A DNA stretch of 15,378 bases from Gracilaria caudata (lineage: Eukaryota > Rhodophyta > Florideophyceae > Gracilariales > Gracilariaceae). Positions 15,362 to 15,378 of this stretch are shown here, one piece after another; the stretch's first letter is position 1, and the number at the start of each line of letters is the position of its first letter. The stretch spans positions 1 to 15,378 of the forward strand of contig JASCIV010000642.1 of the NCBI GenBank assembly GCA_030374735.1, read 5' to 3'. Below the pieces are notes generated by a model. It made no database searches. It was not told where the DNA came from and saw nothing but the letters and a program-made list of their open reading frames with translations. Both the position numbers and the translations under genes were made by a program.

Positions 15362-15378
15362 CTGTCTCTTATACACAT
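15362..15378. other. Nextera (Tn5 mosaic-end) sequencing adapter remnant
   Basis: CTGTCTCTTATACACAT is identical to the first 17 of 19 bases of the reverse complement of the Tn5 mosaic end used in Nextera libraries. It marks a contig end with untrimmed adapter. Genomic sequence therefore stops at about 15361, leaving only 15 genomic bases upstream of the last gene's ATG. Confidence 0.97.

Overview
The window reads as a stretch of nuclear DNA from a compact, intron-poor unicellular eukaryote. Six of its seven genes match conserved eukaryotic families over essentially their full length, each in one uninterrupted reading frame. Start codons sit mostly in a GCC-ATG-G context, and there are no bacterial-style operons or ribosome binding sites. 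The family mix (ITFG1/TIP, CAND1, MAEA, a capping guanylyltransferase with no fused triphosphatase), the intron poverty and the mixed GC content suggest a unicellular alga, for example a red alga. I cannot fix the lineage without a database search. The right edge is a contig end: the last 17 bases are Illumina Nextera transposon-end adapter, not genome.

Layout, left to right: the 3' part of RAD23 (+, cut by the left edge); ITFG1/TIP-like membrane beta-propeller protein (-), convergent with RAD23; a 1.08-kb divergent intergenic region with a 60-bp near-perfect palindrome; cytosolic asparaginyl-tRNA synthetase (+); mRNA capping guanylyltransferase (-), convergent with it; a 460-bp very GC-rich divergent promoter region with three CCAAT boxes; MAEA/GID9-type subunit of the CTLH/GID E3 ubiquitin ligase (+); CAND1 (-), convergent with MAEA and only 232 bp away; a 463-bp spacer with three separate tandem-repeat families; and an unassigned protein (-) whose N-terminal half carries a bZIP basic-region signature followed by a coiled coil in the right register, then Pro- and Gly-rich low complexity.

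No operon-like logic joins the genes, but three of seven act in the ubiquitin-proteasome system: RAD23 as shuttle receptor, MAEA as E3 subunit and CAND1 as cullin-RING exchange factor. Two others act in core gene expression (AsnRS, capping enzyme). I see no mobile element, CRISPR array, rRNA or tRNA, and no exotic gene system. The points most worth a second look are the candidate bZIP gene, the large palindrome upstream of AsnRS, the steep 5'-to-3' GC gradient in several genes, the repeat-dense promoter regions and the adapter at the contig end.
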